This document shows, one piece after another, positions 14,622 to 23,289 of a stretch of 64,000 nucleotides of DNA. The translations under genes were made by a program, and so were the position numbers. How positions within the stretch are numbered: the stretch's first letter is position 1; each line of letters begins with the position of its first letter. The DNA lies in NCBI RefSeq assembly GCF_030646155.1, contig NZ_JAUTDN010000005.1:1-64000 (forward strand), given 5' to 3'. The notes under the pieces are model-generated. The model saw only the letters and a list, made by a program, of their open reading frames with translations, was not told where the DNA came from and ran no database searches. Origin of the DNA: Conexibacter sp. CPCC 205762. GTDB lineage: Bacteria; Actinomycetota; Thermoleophilia; Solirubrobacterales; Solirubrobacteraceae.

Positions 14622-16691
14622 CTACGCGTGCGCCGCCTCCTGCTCGCGGATCGCCTCCACGACTCTGCTGGCGAGATGCGGCGGCACCTCTTCGTAGCGC
14701 AGGAACTCCATTCCGAACTCGCCCTGACCGCCCGTGATCGCGCGCAGATCGGGCGCGTAGGAGAGCATCTCGGCCATCGGCACCTCGGCTCTGACCTCGG
14801 TCATGCCGCTGCTCGGCTCCATCCCGAGCGGGCGCCCGCGACGGCTGTTGAGGTCGCCGATCACGTCGCCGACCGACTCCTCCGGCGCGATCACCGAGAC
14901 GAGCATGATCGGCTCCAGCAGCACCGGCCGGGCGTGCTCGAGCGCGTCTCTCATCGCGTGCGCGCCGGCGACCTTGAACGCCATCTCGGACGAGTCGACC
15001 GAGTGGTAGGAGCCGTCGACCAGCCGCACGCGCACGTCCTTGACCGGATAGCCGGCGACGGTGCCGTGCTCCATCGCCTCCAGACAGCCCTTCTCGACCG
15101 CCGGGATGAAGCCGCCGGGGATCGCGCCGCCTCTGATCGCGTTGACGAACTCGAATCCGGCGCCCGCCTGCAGCGGCTCGATCTCGATTCTGCAGTCGCC
15201 GAACTGACCGCGGCCGCCGCTCTGCTTCTTGTGGCGGCCGTGCGCCTTCGCCTGCGCGCGGATCGTCTCCTGGTAGGGGACGCGCGGCGGCTTCAGCGTC
15301 ACCTCGGCCCCGAACCGCTCGCGCAGCCGCGCGACGATCACCTCGACGTGGATCTGCGAGAGGCCGGCGACGATCTGCTCGCCGGTCTGCACGTCGCGGT
15401 GGAGGTCGATCGTCGGGTCCTCCTCCTGCAGCCGTCGCAGCGCGGTGAAGACCTTGTCCTCGTCGCCCTTCGTCTTCGGCTCGATCGCGAACGCCATCAC
15501 CGGCGCCGGCAGCGGAATCGACGGCATCTCGATCGGCTCGTCGCGGGCGGCCAGCCAGTCGCCGGCGGTCGTCTCCTTCAGCTTCGCGACGGCGCCGATG
15601 TCGCCGGGGCCGAACTCGTCGACGTGCTCGGTCGCTCTGCCCTCGAACGCGAGCAGCTGGCCGATCCGCTCCTTCGCGTGAGCGCGCGTGTTGAGCACGT
15701 GGCTGTCGTGCGCCATCACGCCCTGGTAGACGCGGAAGAGGTTGATGCGGCCGGCGAAGGGATCGGCGCGCGTCTTGAAGACGTAGGCGTAGAGGTCGGC
15801 CTGCTCGTCGGGCTGGAGCGTCATGCCGGCGACCTCGAGGCCGCCGTGCTTGACCGGCGAGGGCAGGTCCTCGACGATCGCGTCGAGCAGCCGGTTGGTC
15901 GCGAGGTTGCGGGTCGCGACGCCGCAGGTGACAGGGAACAGGGCGCCGTGGTTGGTGCCCTCCTTGAGCGCGTCGACGATCTCCTGGTGAGAGATCTCCT
16001 CGCCCTCGAGGTAGCGCTCCATCAGCGCGTCGGAGTTCTCCGCGACCTCGTCCATCAGTCTCTCGCGGTATTCGGCCGCCTGCGCCTCCAGCTCGGCGGG
16101 TATCGGGATCTCGCGGCAGTTCTCGCGGCCGTCGCCGTCGTACGCGTAGGCCTTCATGTCGATCAGGTCGATCACGCCGCTGACGTCGTGCTCGCGCCCG
16201 ATCGGGATCTCGGTCGCGACGACGTGCGGGCCGAACGAGGACTTCAGCGACTCGAGCGTGCGGAAGAAGTCGGCTCGTTCGCGGTCGAGCATGTTGACGA
16301 AGACGAGCCGCGCGAGGTCCAGCTCGGCGGCGCGCTGCCACAGCCGCACGGTCGAGACCTCGACGCCCATGACGGCGTTGACGACGAAGACGGCCGACTC
16401 GCAGACGCGCAGCGACCCGAGCGCGTCGGCGACGAAGCTCGGCTCGCCGGGCGTGTCGAGCAGGTTGACCTTGCGCTCCTGCCACTCGAACGAGGCCAGC
16501 GACGCGGAGATCGACATCTGGCGCGCCTTCTCGTCCGGGTCGGAGTCGGAGAACGTCGTCCCGTCGGTGACCTTGCCGAGCCGGCTGACGGCGCCGGCGG
16601 TGTAGAGCAGCGCTTCGTGCAGGGAGGTCTTGCCGCTGCCGCGGTGACCGACGAGGGCGACGTTCCGGATCCTGCCGGCGGACTTGTGCAT
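14622..16691 (-). CDS. EF-G-like translation factor GTPase (EF-G2 type)
   Basis: Five-domain EF-G-like GTPase of 689 aa. G1 is GHRGSGKT, G3 is DTPG (in VNLLDTPGEPSF), and G4 is NMLD rather than the usual NKMD. Domain IV is marked by QSGGRGQFGDCRIEIEP and the C-terminal domain by PDLRAITGGQGEF. The altered G1/G4 resemble the FusA2/EF-G2 paralogues of actinobacteria, which bind ribosomes but can lack ribosome-stimulated GTPase in mycobacteria; the canonical fusA with the str operon is not here. A good Shine-Dalgarno (gaggagatc) precedes the ATG. Confidence 0.87.
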   Translation of the reverse strand: MHKSAGRIRNVALVGHRGSGKTSLHEALLYTAGAVSRLGKVTDGTTFSDSDPDEKARQMSISASLASFEWQERKVNLLDTPGEPSFVADALGSLRVCESAVFVVNAVMGVEVSTVRLWQRAAELDLARLVFVNMLDRERADFFRTLESLKSSFGPHVVATEIPIGREHDVSGVIDLIDMKAYAYDGDGRENCREIPIPAELEAQAAEYRERLMDEVAENSDALMERYLEGEEISHQEIVDALKEGTNHGALFPVTCGVATRNLATNRLLDAIVEDLPSPVKHGGLEVAGMTLQPDEQADLYAYVFKTRADPFAGRINLFRVYQGVMAHDSHVLNTRAHAKERIGQLLAFEGRATEHVDEFGPGDIGAVAKLKETTAGDWLAARDEPIEMPSIPLPAPVMAFAIEPKTKGDEDKVFTALRRLQEEDPTIDLHRDVQTGEQIVAGLSQIHVEVIVARLRERFGAEVTLKPPRVPYQETIRAQAKAHGRHKKQSGGRGQFGDCRIEIEPLQAGAGFEFVNAIRGGAIPGGFIPAVEKGCLEAMEHGTVAGYPVKDVRVRLVDGSYHSVDSSEMAFKVAGAHAMRDALEHARPVLLEPIMLVSVIAPEESVGDVIGDLNSRRGRPLGMEPSSGMTEVRAEVPMAEMLSYAPDLRAITGGQGEFGMEFLRYEEVPPHLASRVVEAIREQEAAHA

Positions 16692-16782
16692 GCCCGATCT
16701 CCTCTGCTCGAGTGTGATCGGACACTACCCCTGGCGACCGGCCCCCGCCAAGGGGCCGGTCAGCCTGAGGTCAACCGAGGTT

Positions 16783-17574
16783 TCAGATGCCGGCTTCGGC
16801 GTCTTCGCTCTGCAGCCGCGAGCGCAGCCGCAGGACGGCCTTCGTGTGCAGCTGGGAGATGCGCGACTCCGTCACCCCGAGCACCTCGCCGATCTCGCGC
16901 AGCGTCAGGTTCTCGTAGTAGTAGAGCGCGATCACCAGCTTCTCGCGCTCCGGCAGACGCGCGATCGCGTCGGCGACGCGGTCCTTCAGCTCGCTCGCGT
17001 CGACGATCTTCTCCGGATCCGGCGCGTCCGGATCGTGGAGCGTGTCGAGCAGCGATATCTGGTCGCCAGAGGCGTCCGAGACCGTCCACAGCTCGTCGAG
17101 CGCCGCGATCGTCGAGTTCGAGATCTGGATCAGCGCGTCCTGGAACTCGTCCATCGTCATGTCGAGCTCGTTCGCCATCTCCTCATCCGTCGGCGCGCGC
17201 TGGAGCTTGTGCTCCAGCTTCGCGTTGGCGCGCTCGATCTCACGAGCACGCGCGCGGACCGACCGGGGAACCCAGTCGAGCGAGCGCAGCTCGTCGATGA
17301 TCGCGCCGCGGATGCGGGGGATCGCGTACGTCTCGAACTTGATCTCGCGGCCGAGGTCGAAACGCTCGATCGCCGAGATCAGGCCGATCAGTCCATAGGA
17401 GATGAGATCCGCCTCTTCCACGTGGGCAGGCAGTCCCGAGGCCATGCGCCCCGCGACGTACTTCACCAACGGTGAATAGGCAACGACCAGTCGCTCGCGG
17501 GCACGCCCGTCGCCGCTCGCTTTGTAGCGGCGCCACAGGTCCTTGAGCTCGATCGCTTTGACGTTTGTTTCCAG
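16783..17574 (-). CDS. FliA/WhiG family sigma factor, probable CTG start
   Basis: Sigma-28 family factor of 263 aa. Region 2 contains SPLVKYVAGRMASGLP, EEADLISYGLIGLISAIERF and FETYAIPRIRGAIIDELR; region 3 LQRAPTDEEMANELDM; region 4 LREIGEVLGVTESRISQLHT. No ATG or GTG opens the frame. Starting at TTG 17469 would remove the first region-2 helix (KAIELKDLWRRYKASGD). The only upstream start with a ribosome binding site is CTG 17574, eight bases after GGAGG and just after an in-frame stop. It follows the Xer gene by 15 bases. WhiG governs sporulation and FliA motility; which applies here is open. Confidence 0.85.
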   Translation of the reverse strand: METNVKAIELKDLWRRYKASGDGRARERLVVAYSPLVKYVAGRMASGLPAHVEEADLISYGLIGLISAIERFDLGREIKFETYAIPRIRGAIIDELRSLDWVPRSVRARAREIERANAKLEHKLQRAPTDEEMANELDMTMDEFQDALIQISNSTIAALDELWTVSDASGDQISLLDTLHDPDAPDPEKIVDASELKDRVADAIARLPEREKLVIALYYYENLTLREIGEVLGVTESRISQLHTKAVLRLRSRLQSEDAEAGI

Positions 17575-17582
17575 CGTCGCCC

Positions 17583-17587
17583 CCTCC
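17583..17587 (-). promoter_or_regulatory. Shine-Dalgarno supporting a CTG start
   Basis: On the minus strand GGAGG is followed by eight bases and then CTG 17574. An in-frame TAG sits directly upstream, so the ribosome binding site fixes initiation of the sigma factor to this window. Confidence 0.65.
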
Positions 17588-17589
17588 GC

Positions 17590-18519
17590 CTACGCCCGAG
17601 GATGGCTGTTTGCGTATGCCGACCTCAGCCGCGAGGACTCTACCCGAGTGTAGACCTGCGTCGTAGAGATGCTCGCATGTCCGAGCAGCTCTTGGATCGA
17701 ACGCAGGTCCGCACCGCCGTCCAGGAGGTGGGTCGCGAAACTGTGCCGGAGGGCGTGCGGGGAGACCCCGCCGGCCGTCGAGACGCCTGCCGCCTGCCGC
17801 GCCCAGACGCGCAGCCGGCGGCGCACGTCGGAGGTCGACAGGCGCCGTCCGGACTTGGAGAGGAAGAGTGCGCCGTCGCTCTCAGGCGTCGCCAGCGCGG
17901 GGCGGGCGCGCTCGAGGTAGCGAGCGATCGCGGCCAGGGCCGGCTCGCCGGTCGGCACGAAGCGGGTCTTGGAGCCCTTGCCCTCGACGCGGACGCGCTC
18001 GCCGTCGAACTCGATCGCGCCGACGTCGAGCGTGACCAGCTCCTCGGCGCGCAGGCCGGAGGAGTACGCCAGCTCGAACAGCGCGCGGTCGCGCAGCGAC
18101 AGCGCCGTGTCGGCGGGGATGCGGTCGAGCAGCGCGGCGACCTCGGAGGGCTTCAGCACGTGCGGCAGCCGCTGCGCCTTGCGCGGGGCCGACAGCAGGT
18201 CGGCCGGGTTCTGCTGCAGCTCGCCGTGCTCGACGAGTGTGCGGAAGAGCGATCGCATCGACGCGAGCTTACGGGCAACCGTCGTCGGGGCCTGCCCATC
18301 GGCGGTCAGACCGGCGGCGTAGCGGCGCAGCGCCTTCGGCGTGATCGCGCCGGGGGCGAACCGCATCGACTCGGCCCACTGCACGAACTGGGCGCCGTCG
18401 ACGGCGTACGCGTGGCGGGTCTTCTCGGCGGCGCCGCGGCGGCGCAGGTCCTGCTCTTGCAGCAGGAGCGCACGGCGCCAGGCGTCACCGAGCGGCGCGC
18501 CGCTAGGCTCCGTCGTCAT
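17590..18519 (-). CDS. Tyrosine recombinase XerC/XerD-like
   Basis: Site-specific tyrosine recombinase of 309 aa, the usual XerC/D length. An N-terminal SAM-like core-binding domain (about 15-95) is followed by the catalytic domain with SSGLRAEELVTL (Arg), VEGKGSKTRFVP (Lys), PHALRHSFATHLLDGG (His-x-x-Arg), LGHASISTTQVYTRV (His, Tyr nucleophile). It probably resolves chromosome dimers at dif. The ATG at 18519 overlaps the ATG of a divergent gene; an alternative ATG at 18534 would overlap further. The sigma gene follows in the same operon. Confidence 0.88.
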   Translation of the reverse strand: MTTEPSGAPLGDAWRRALLLQEQDLRRRGAAEKTRHAYAVDGAQFVQWAESMRFAPGAITPKALRRYAAGLTADGQAPTTVARKLASMRSLFRTLVEHGELQQNPADLLSAPRKAQRLPHVLKPSEVAALLDRIPADTALSLRDRALFELAYSSGLRAEELVTLDVGAIEFDGERVRVEGKGSKTRFVPTGEPALAAIARYLERARPALATPESDGALFLSKSGRRLSTSDVRRRLRVWARQAAGVSTAGGVSPHALRHSFATHLLDGGADLRSIQELLGHASISTTQVYTRVESSRLRSAYANSHPRA

Positions 18520-18820
18520 GGCCTTGTTCTTCATCGATACCGACACTGGTCAGATCGCCACTCGCAGACAGCTTGTTGAGGCCGGTCTGATGACCGACAC
18601 CGACGGGCCCGAACGCCCATGGTTTCGCATCCAGGGTACGGATGACGCGACGACCTTGTGGTACGCCGTGTTGCGGAAGCGGACACGTGGAATCTTCATC
18701 GGCGCTCTCGCTATTCGCCACAGCGACCATCATGCCTCTTTGCTGAACGAAGATTGGGAAGAAGTCACGGTCGAAGAGCTGCGTGCGTGGCCGGCGAACG
18801 GATCACCGCAGGAGGCGTGA
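18518..18820 (+). CDS. 100-aa hypothetical protein with low-GC codon use
   Basis: Small soluble protein beginning MALFFIDTDTGQIATRRQLV, acidic at the C-terminus (NEDWEEVTVEELRAWP). No recognised domain. Third codon positions carry many more A and T (ggt, act, gat, gaa, gaagat) than the neighbours, suggesting later acquisition. Its ATG shares two bases with the ATG of the divergent Xer gene. Function unknown. Confidence 0.6.
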   Translation: MALFFIDTDTGQIATRRQLVEAGLMTDTDGPERPWFRIQGTDDATTLWYAVLRKRTRGIFIGALAIRHSDHHASLLNEDWEEVTVEELRAWPANGSPQEA

Positions 18821-18834
18821 ATCGCCCGCCGTCA

Positions 18835-18862
18835 CGGCGCCGAGGTCGTCCGATCGGCGCCG
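18835..18862. terminator. Convergent terminator hairpin
   Basis: Nine-bp perfect inverted repeat cggcgccga / tcggcgccg with a 10-base loop, in the 52-base gap between the 100-aa gene and the convergent L,D-transpeptidase gene. Confidence 0.6.
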
Positions 18863-18872
18863 GCGGGCCGGC

Positions 18873-19910
18873 TCAGGCGATGTAGATCGGCGTTCCCACC
18901 GGCGTCAGGTCGTACAGCTCGATCACGTCCGGGATCGCCATCCGCACGCAGCCGTGCGAGGCGGCGCTGCCGAGCGAGTAGTCGGCGTCGGTCCCGTGGA
19001 TCCCGGCCCCGCCTATTATCCCCATCCAACGCGCCTTCAACGGGTTCGACGGGCCGGGCGGGATCGCCGAGCCGGCGAGGTCGCCCGCCCAGGCGCTGTT
19101 GGGCACATTCCAGACGGGATCGACCGCCTTGTTCTCGATTCTGTACAGCCCGGCCGGCGTGTCGAGCCCGACCTGGCCGATCGCGACGGTGTACTGCTTC
19201 GCGACTCTGAGGTCCTTCCACAGCCGCAGCGTGAAGGTCGCGCGGTCGACCGTGATCACGGTCGGGTACTCCTTCGCCAGCTGCGCGGTCGTCGTTCTCG
19301 GCGCGACCTTCTCCGCGACCGGCTCGATCTCGCGGCTGCCGGAGACGGTCCGCAGCTCGCGCATGACGGCGCGGCGCAGGCGGCGCGCGTCGACCGTCAC
19401 GCCGCTGACGCCGCCGACCTCGCCGAGCGAGTCGCCCGCGAAGCTGACGTGCGCGTCGGTCGGCGGGCGGTCGAGTCTTCTGATCGTGTCGGTGACGAAG
19501 CGGTCGACGGCGCGGCGGTCGACCGTCAGCTGCGCGCGCATCCGCACGTCGACGCTGCCGCCGGTGACCTCGCGGCTGACGCGGGCGAGGATCGTGCCTC
19601 TGCGGCTGTGCAGCAGCGCCTCGTCGACCATCGCGTCCCAGCGCGGTCTGACGTGGGCGATCCGCGGCGAGAGCACGTAGCGTCGTCTCTCGAAGGTGAC
19701 GACGACCGGCTGCGCGAGCGGTCTGCCCAGCTCGCGCTCGAGCTTCGCGCGGGCGGCGGCCGGGTCGAGCCCGCCGAGACCGACTCCGCCGACGACGACG
19801 CCGTCGGCGATCGTGTCGCGCTTGCTGTGGTCGTAGGCGAACGCCCCGAATGCCCCCGCCAGCAGGATGGCGACGAACGTGACGACGATGATGAATCGGC
19901 GGCTGCGCAT
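18873..19910 (-). CDS. L,D-transpeptidase (YkuD) with PG-binding region
   Basis: Membrane-anchored cell-wall enzyme of 345 aa. One N-terminal membrane helix (FIIVVTFVAILLAGAFGAFA) is followed by a YoaR-like peptidoglycan-binding-type region (about 40-200) and a C-terminal YkuD domain. The catalytic signature is HGTDADYSLGSAASHGCVRM, with the nucleophilic Cys in SHGC. It forms 3-3 peptidoglycan crosslinks outside the membrane. Single gene with no operon partner on its strand. Confidence 0.9.
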   Translation of the reverse strand: MRSRRFIIVVTFVAILLAGAFGAFAYDHSKRDTIADGVVVGGVGLGGLDPAAARAKLERELGRPLAQPVVVTFERRRYVLSPRIAHVRPRWDAMVDEALLHSRRGTILARVSREVTGGSVDVRMRAQLTVDRRAVDRFVTDTIRRLDRPPTDAHVSFAGDSLGEVGGVSGVTVDARRLRRAVMRELRTVSGSREIEPVAEKVAPRTTTAQLAKEYPTVITVDRATFTLRLWKDLRVAKQYTVAIGQVGLDTPAGLYRIENKAVDPVWNVPNSAWAGDLAGSAIPPGPSNPLKARWMGIIGGAGIHGTDADYSLGSAASHGCVRMAIPDVIELYDLTPVGTPIYIA

Positions 19911-19979
19911 TTCCCCGGTTTCCCGAAAGGCAGTGTACGGGCGCTCCGGACGGAAGCGCGGGGCGGCTGTCGGCGGCTG

Positions 19980-20552
19980 CTAGGGCTTGCGCGCGACCGG
20001 GCGCCCGAGCACCGGGGCGAGCTTCGTCGCCAGCTGCGCCCAGTCGGCGGCGCAGATGACGCCCTCCTCCTCGCACAGCTCGCGGTTCCACGGGTGCAGG
20101 ATCGTCGCCGGGACGATCCCCTCCTCCTGCGCCCGCAGGATGTTCTCCGGGCTGTCGTCGATCAGCACGTCGATCTCGATCTCGGTGCAGCGCGTGATCT
20201 TGTCGAACGAGCAGTACAGCTCGTCGTGGGGAAGGCCGATCTGGTCCAGCCAGGAAGCGGTCGCCGCGTGCGCGTCCTGCGCGCGATGGCTCGTCACGTG
20301 GATGAAGTGACCGGCCTCGTGCCAGTCGCGCACGACCTCGACGGCGCCCGCGTACGGCGTCGCGCCGAGCACGTGGACGGCGGCGTGGCTCTCGGCCGTC
20401 AGCGCCGCGACCTGCTCGGGGCGGAGCCGGTCGATGTCGTAGGTGATCTGATCCTCGTAGGCGAGCGCCACGCCGAAGCGCTTGCGCGCGAGCCTGGCGA
20501 AGATCTCCCAGTAGTCGTGGAGAGTCGAGTCGATGTCGATGGCGATCCGCAT
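19980..20552 (-). CDS. HAD-family 5'-nucleotidase-like phosphatase
   Basis: HAD hydrolase of 190 aa starting MRIAIDIDSTLHDYW. Motif I is DIDST (residues 6-10), motif II HVTSHR (about 95) and motif III/IV VDVLIDDSPEN (about 140). It resembles the NT5C-like deoxyribonucleotidase group (5'-nucleotidase, deoxy type C), which dephosphorylates deoxynucleotides. ATG 20552 is well placed; longer starts run over the divergent hydrolase gene, only 24 bases away. Confidence 0.83.
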   Translation of the reverse strand: MRIAIDIDSTLHDYWEIFARLARKRFGVALAYEDQITYDIDRLRPEQVAALTAESHAAVHVLGATPYAGAVEVVRDWHEAGHFIHVTSHRAQDAHAATASWLDQIGLPHDELYCSFDKITRCTEIEIDVLIDDSPENILRAQEEGIVPATILHPWNRELCEEEGVICAADWAQLATKLAPVLGRPVARKP

Positions 20553-20576
20553 TGGTACCGGTAGGGTAGACACGCG

Positions 20577-21491
20577 ATGGCGCGCGTGCCGACAGCAGCG
20601 GACGGCCTGCCAGCGGCCGGGGCCGCGAGCGCGCCAGCGGCCGAGCCGTGGCGCGCGATCGACTGGCGCTCGCACCAGCGCTGGGTGCGCGTCGACGGCC
20701 GTTGGGCGAACGTGATCTCACTCGGCGAGGGGCCGCCGCTGCTGTTCGTCCACGGCCTCTCCGGCTGCTGGCAGAACTGGTTGGAGCAGCTTCCGGCCTT
20801 CGCCGCGGCCGGCTACCAGGCGATCGCGGTCGATCTGCCCGGCTTCGGCGTCTCGCAGCTGCCCGAGCGCGAGATCTCGATCCCCGCCTACGCGGCCTTC
20901 CTCGACCGCCTGCTCGACGCGCTGGAGGTCTCCGGGCCGGCGACGGTCGTCGGCAACTCGATGGGCGGCTTCGTCGCCGCCGAGCTGGCGCTGGCGGTGC
21001 CGCAGCGGGTGCAGCGGCTGGTGCTGGTGGCGGCGGCCGGGATCTCCAGCGACCGCGCCAAGCGCGCGCCGATGGTGACGGGCGCCCGCGCGCTGGGGAT
21101 CGTGACGGCGTGGGCGGCGTCGCGGCACGAGCCGTTCGCGCGCCGGCCGCGGCTGCGCAGGCTCGCGCTGCGGTTCGTCGTGCGCCACCCCGACCGGCTG
21201 TCGGCGCCGCTCGCGTACGAGCTGATGGAAGGCTCGGGCAGACCGGGCTTCGTCCCCGCCCTCGACGCGCTCCTGAGATACCCGCTGCGCGACCGGCTCG
21301 GCCAGATCGTCTGCCCGACGCTGATCGTCTGGGGCGACAGAGACCAGATCGTCCCCGTCGGCGACGCCCACCGCTTCGAGCGCCTGATCCCGGGCGCCCG
21401 CAAGGTGATCCTGCCCGACACCGGCCACGTCACGATGCTCGAGCGCCCGCTGATCTTCAACGGCCTGCTGCGGGGCTTCCTGGCGGAGTAG
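20577..21491 (+). CDS. Alpha/beta hydrolase
   Basis: Alpha/beta hydrolase fold protein of 304 aa. Oxyanion region LLFVHGLSGCWQNW, nucleophile elbow VVGNSMGGF (Ser), acid WGDRDQIVP (Asp) and catalytic His in DTGHVTML give a complete triad. No signal peptide; a polar Ala-rich N-terminus of about 30 residues. Could be an esterase, lipase or C-C hydrolase; substrate not inferable. Divergent from the HAD gene, convergent with ilvD. Confidence 0.88.
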   Translation: MARVPTAADGLPAAGAASAPAAEPWRAIDWRSHQRWVRVDGRWANVISLGEGPPLLFVHGLSGCWQNWLEQLPAFAAAGYQAIAVDLPGFGVSQLPEREISIPAYAAFLDRLLDALEVSGPATVVGNSMGGFVAAELALAVPQRVQRLVLVAAAGISSDRAKRAPMVTGARALGIVTAWAASRHEPFARRPRLRRLALRFVVRHPDRLSAPLAYELMEGSGRPGFVPALDALLRYPLRDRLGQIVCPTLIVWGDRDQIVPVGDAHRFERLIPGARKVILPDTGHVTMLERPLIFNGLLRGFLAE

Positions 21492-21600
21492 CAGCCGCCG
21501 GCGCCGGCCCGGCACCCGCCAGGCGCCGCCCGCGCCAGCATCGGCCCGCCGGCCAAGCCGACCCACCACCCCGACGCGGCTGTTTCACCGTCGGGAACGC

Positions 21601-23289
21601 TCAGTGTGTGACAGCGCCCTCTGAGGCGTTGCCGACCAGCTTCGCGTACTTGCGGATCGCCACGTCGACGTTGTGGTCGTGGCGCGGCGGCGGCTCGTAG
21701 GCCCGCAGCCGGTCCTCGATCTGCGCGTCGGTGAGGTCGACGTCGATCCTGCGGTTGTCGACGTCGATCGTGATCGTGTCGCCCGTCCGCAGCGCGGCGA
21801 TCGGCCCGCCGTGGACCGCCTCGGGCGCGATGTGGCCGGCCATGAAGCCGTGGCTGGCGCCGGAGAAGCGGCCGTCGGTGATCAGCGCGACGCTGTCGCC
21901 GAGCCCCTCGCCGATGATCGCGGCGGTGACCGCGAGCATCTCGCGCATGCCGGGGCCGCCGGCCGGGCCCTCGTTGCGGATCACGACGATGTCGTCGGGC
22001 TCGATCTCGCTCGCGAGCACGGCTCTCATCGCCGCCTCCTCGCCGTCGAAGACCTTCGCCGGGCCGACGTGATGCCGTCGCTCGTGGCCGGCGAGCTTGA
22101 TGACGGAGCCGTCGGGCGCGACGTTGCCTCTCATGATCGCGAAGCCGCCCGTCGCCTTGAGCGGCTCGTCGAGCGCATGGACGACGACCTGGCCGGGCGT
22201 CTCGACCGCCGCGTCGGCGATCTCACCGGCCGTCTGGCCGCTGACCGTGATCGCGTCGGCGTGCAGCGAGCCGTGCTCTCTCAGCCGCTTGAAGACGACC
22301 GGCACGCCGCCGGCGGCGTAGAGGTCGGTCGCGTTGTATCTGCCGCCCGGGGCGAGGTCGCAGAGCATCGGCGTCGCCTCGCTGATGCGGTCGAACTCGT
22401 CGATCTTGAGCGGGACGCCCATCTCCTTCGCGACCGCCAGCAGGTGCAGGACGGCGTTGGTCGAGCCGCCGCTCATCGCGACGGCGGCGATCGCGTTCTC
22501 CAGCGCCGGCTTGGTGATCACGTCGCGCGGACGCAGGCCGCGTCTGAGCACGTCCATCACCAGCTCGCCGCAGTCGCGCGCCACGTCGCGCTTTCTGCCG
22601 TCCTCGGCGGGCACCATCGCCGAGCCGGCGGGCGAGATCCCGAGCACCTCGAAGGCCATCGCCATCGTGTTGGCGGTGAACTGGCCGGCGCAGGCGCCCG
22701 CGCCCGGCGAGGCGGCCTGCTCCAGCGCGTGCAGCTCCTCGTCGCTGATCTTGCCGACGGCGTGCGCGCCGACCGCCTCGAAGACGTTGAGGATCGTGAC
22801 TTCCTGGTCCTTGTAGATGCCGGGCCGGATCGAGCCGCCGTAGAGCATCAGCGAGGGGATGTCGAGGCGCGCGAGCGCCATCACGGTGCCGGGGATCGTC
22901 TTGTCGCAGCCGCTGATCACGACGATCGCGTCGAAGTGGTGGGCGCTGGCGACCAGCTCGATCGAGTCGGCGATCAGCTCGCGCGAGACGAGCGAGGCGC
23001 GCATCCCGGAGGTGCCCATCGTGATCCCGTCGGAGATCGCGATCGTGTTCAGCTCCATCGGCGTGCCGCCGGCCGCGCGGATCCCCTCTCTCACCCTCGC
23101 CGCCAGCACGCGGTTGTTGAAGTTGCACGGCATCGTCTCGATCCACGAGTGCGCGACGCCGACGATCGGCTTGGCGAGATCCTCGGCGGTGTAGCCGATG
23201 CCGTGGAGGTACGAGCGCGCGGCTGCGCGATGCGGCCCCTCGGTGAGGGCGCGGCTGCGGTGCTTGAGGTCGAACGGCGCGGAGCTCAC
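21601..23289 (-). CDS. ilvD: Dihydroxy-acid dehydratase
   Basis: Dehydratase of 562 aa catalysing the third common step of valine and isoleucine synthesis (dihydroxy-acid to 2-keto-acid). Fe-S ligands are visible in HSWIETMPCNFNNR, ISGCDKTIPG and GACAGQFTANTMA; the family signature SGCDKT is intact and the C-terminus has TDGRFSGASHGFM. The GTG start at 23289 overlaps the upstream gene stop as GTGA; longer ATG starts lie inside that gene. No other ilv genes are nearby. Confidence 0.95.
   Translation of the reverse strand: MSSAPFDLKHRSRALTEGPHRAAARSYLHGIGYTAEDLAKPIVGVAHSWIETMPCNFNNRVLAARVREGIRAAGGTPMELNTIAISDGITMGTSGMRASLVSRELIADSIELVASAHHFDAIVVISGCDKTIPGTVMALARLDIPSLMLYGGSIRPGIYKDQEVTILNVFEAVGAHAVGKISDEELHALEQAASPGAGACAGQFTANTMAMAFEVLGISPAGSAMVPAEDGRKRDVARDCGELVMDVLRRGLRPRDVITKPALENAIAAVAMSGGSTNAVLHLLAVAKEMGVPLKIDEFDRISEATPMLCDLAPGGRYNATDLYAAGGVPVVFKRLREHGSLHADAITVSGQTAGEIADAAVETPGQVVVHALDEPLKATGGFAIMRGNVAPDGSVIKLAGHERRHHVGPAKVFDGEEAAMRAVLASEIEPDDIVVIRNEGPAGGPGMREMLAVTAAIIGEGLGDSVALITDGRFSGASHGFMAGHIAPEAVHGGPIAALRTGDTITIDVDNRRIDVDLTDAQIEDRLRAYEPPPRHDHNVDVAIRKYAKLVGNASEGAVTH

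Noticed and set aside
13897-16725. 942-codon frame running through the EF-G gene into the zinc-ribbon gene
   Set aside because: Only its last 230 codons look like protein; the rest is out of frame with the clear EF-G gene.
21492-21600. Terminator between the alpha/beta hydrolase and ilvD
   Set aside because: Only a 7-bp GC repeat with a 16-base loop; too weak to call in this composition.
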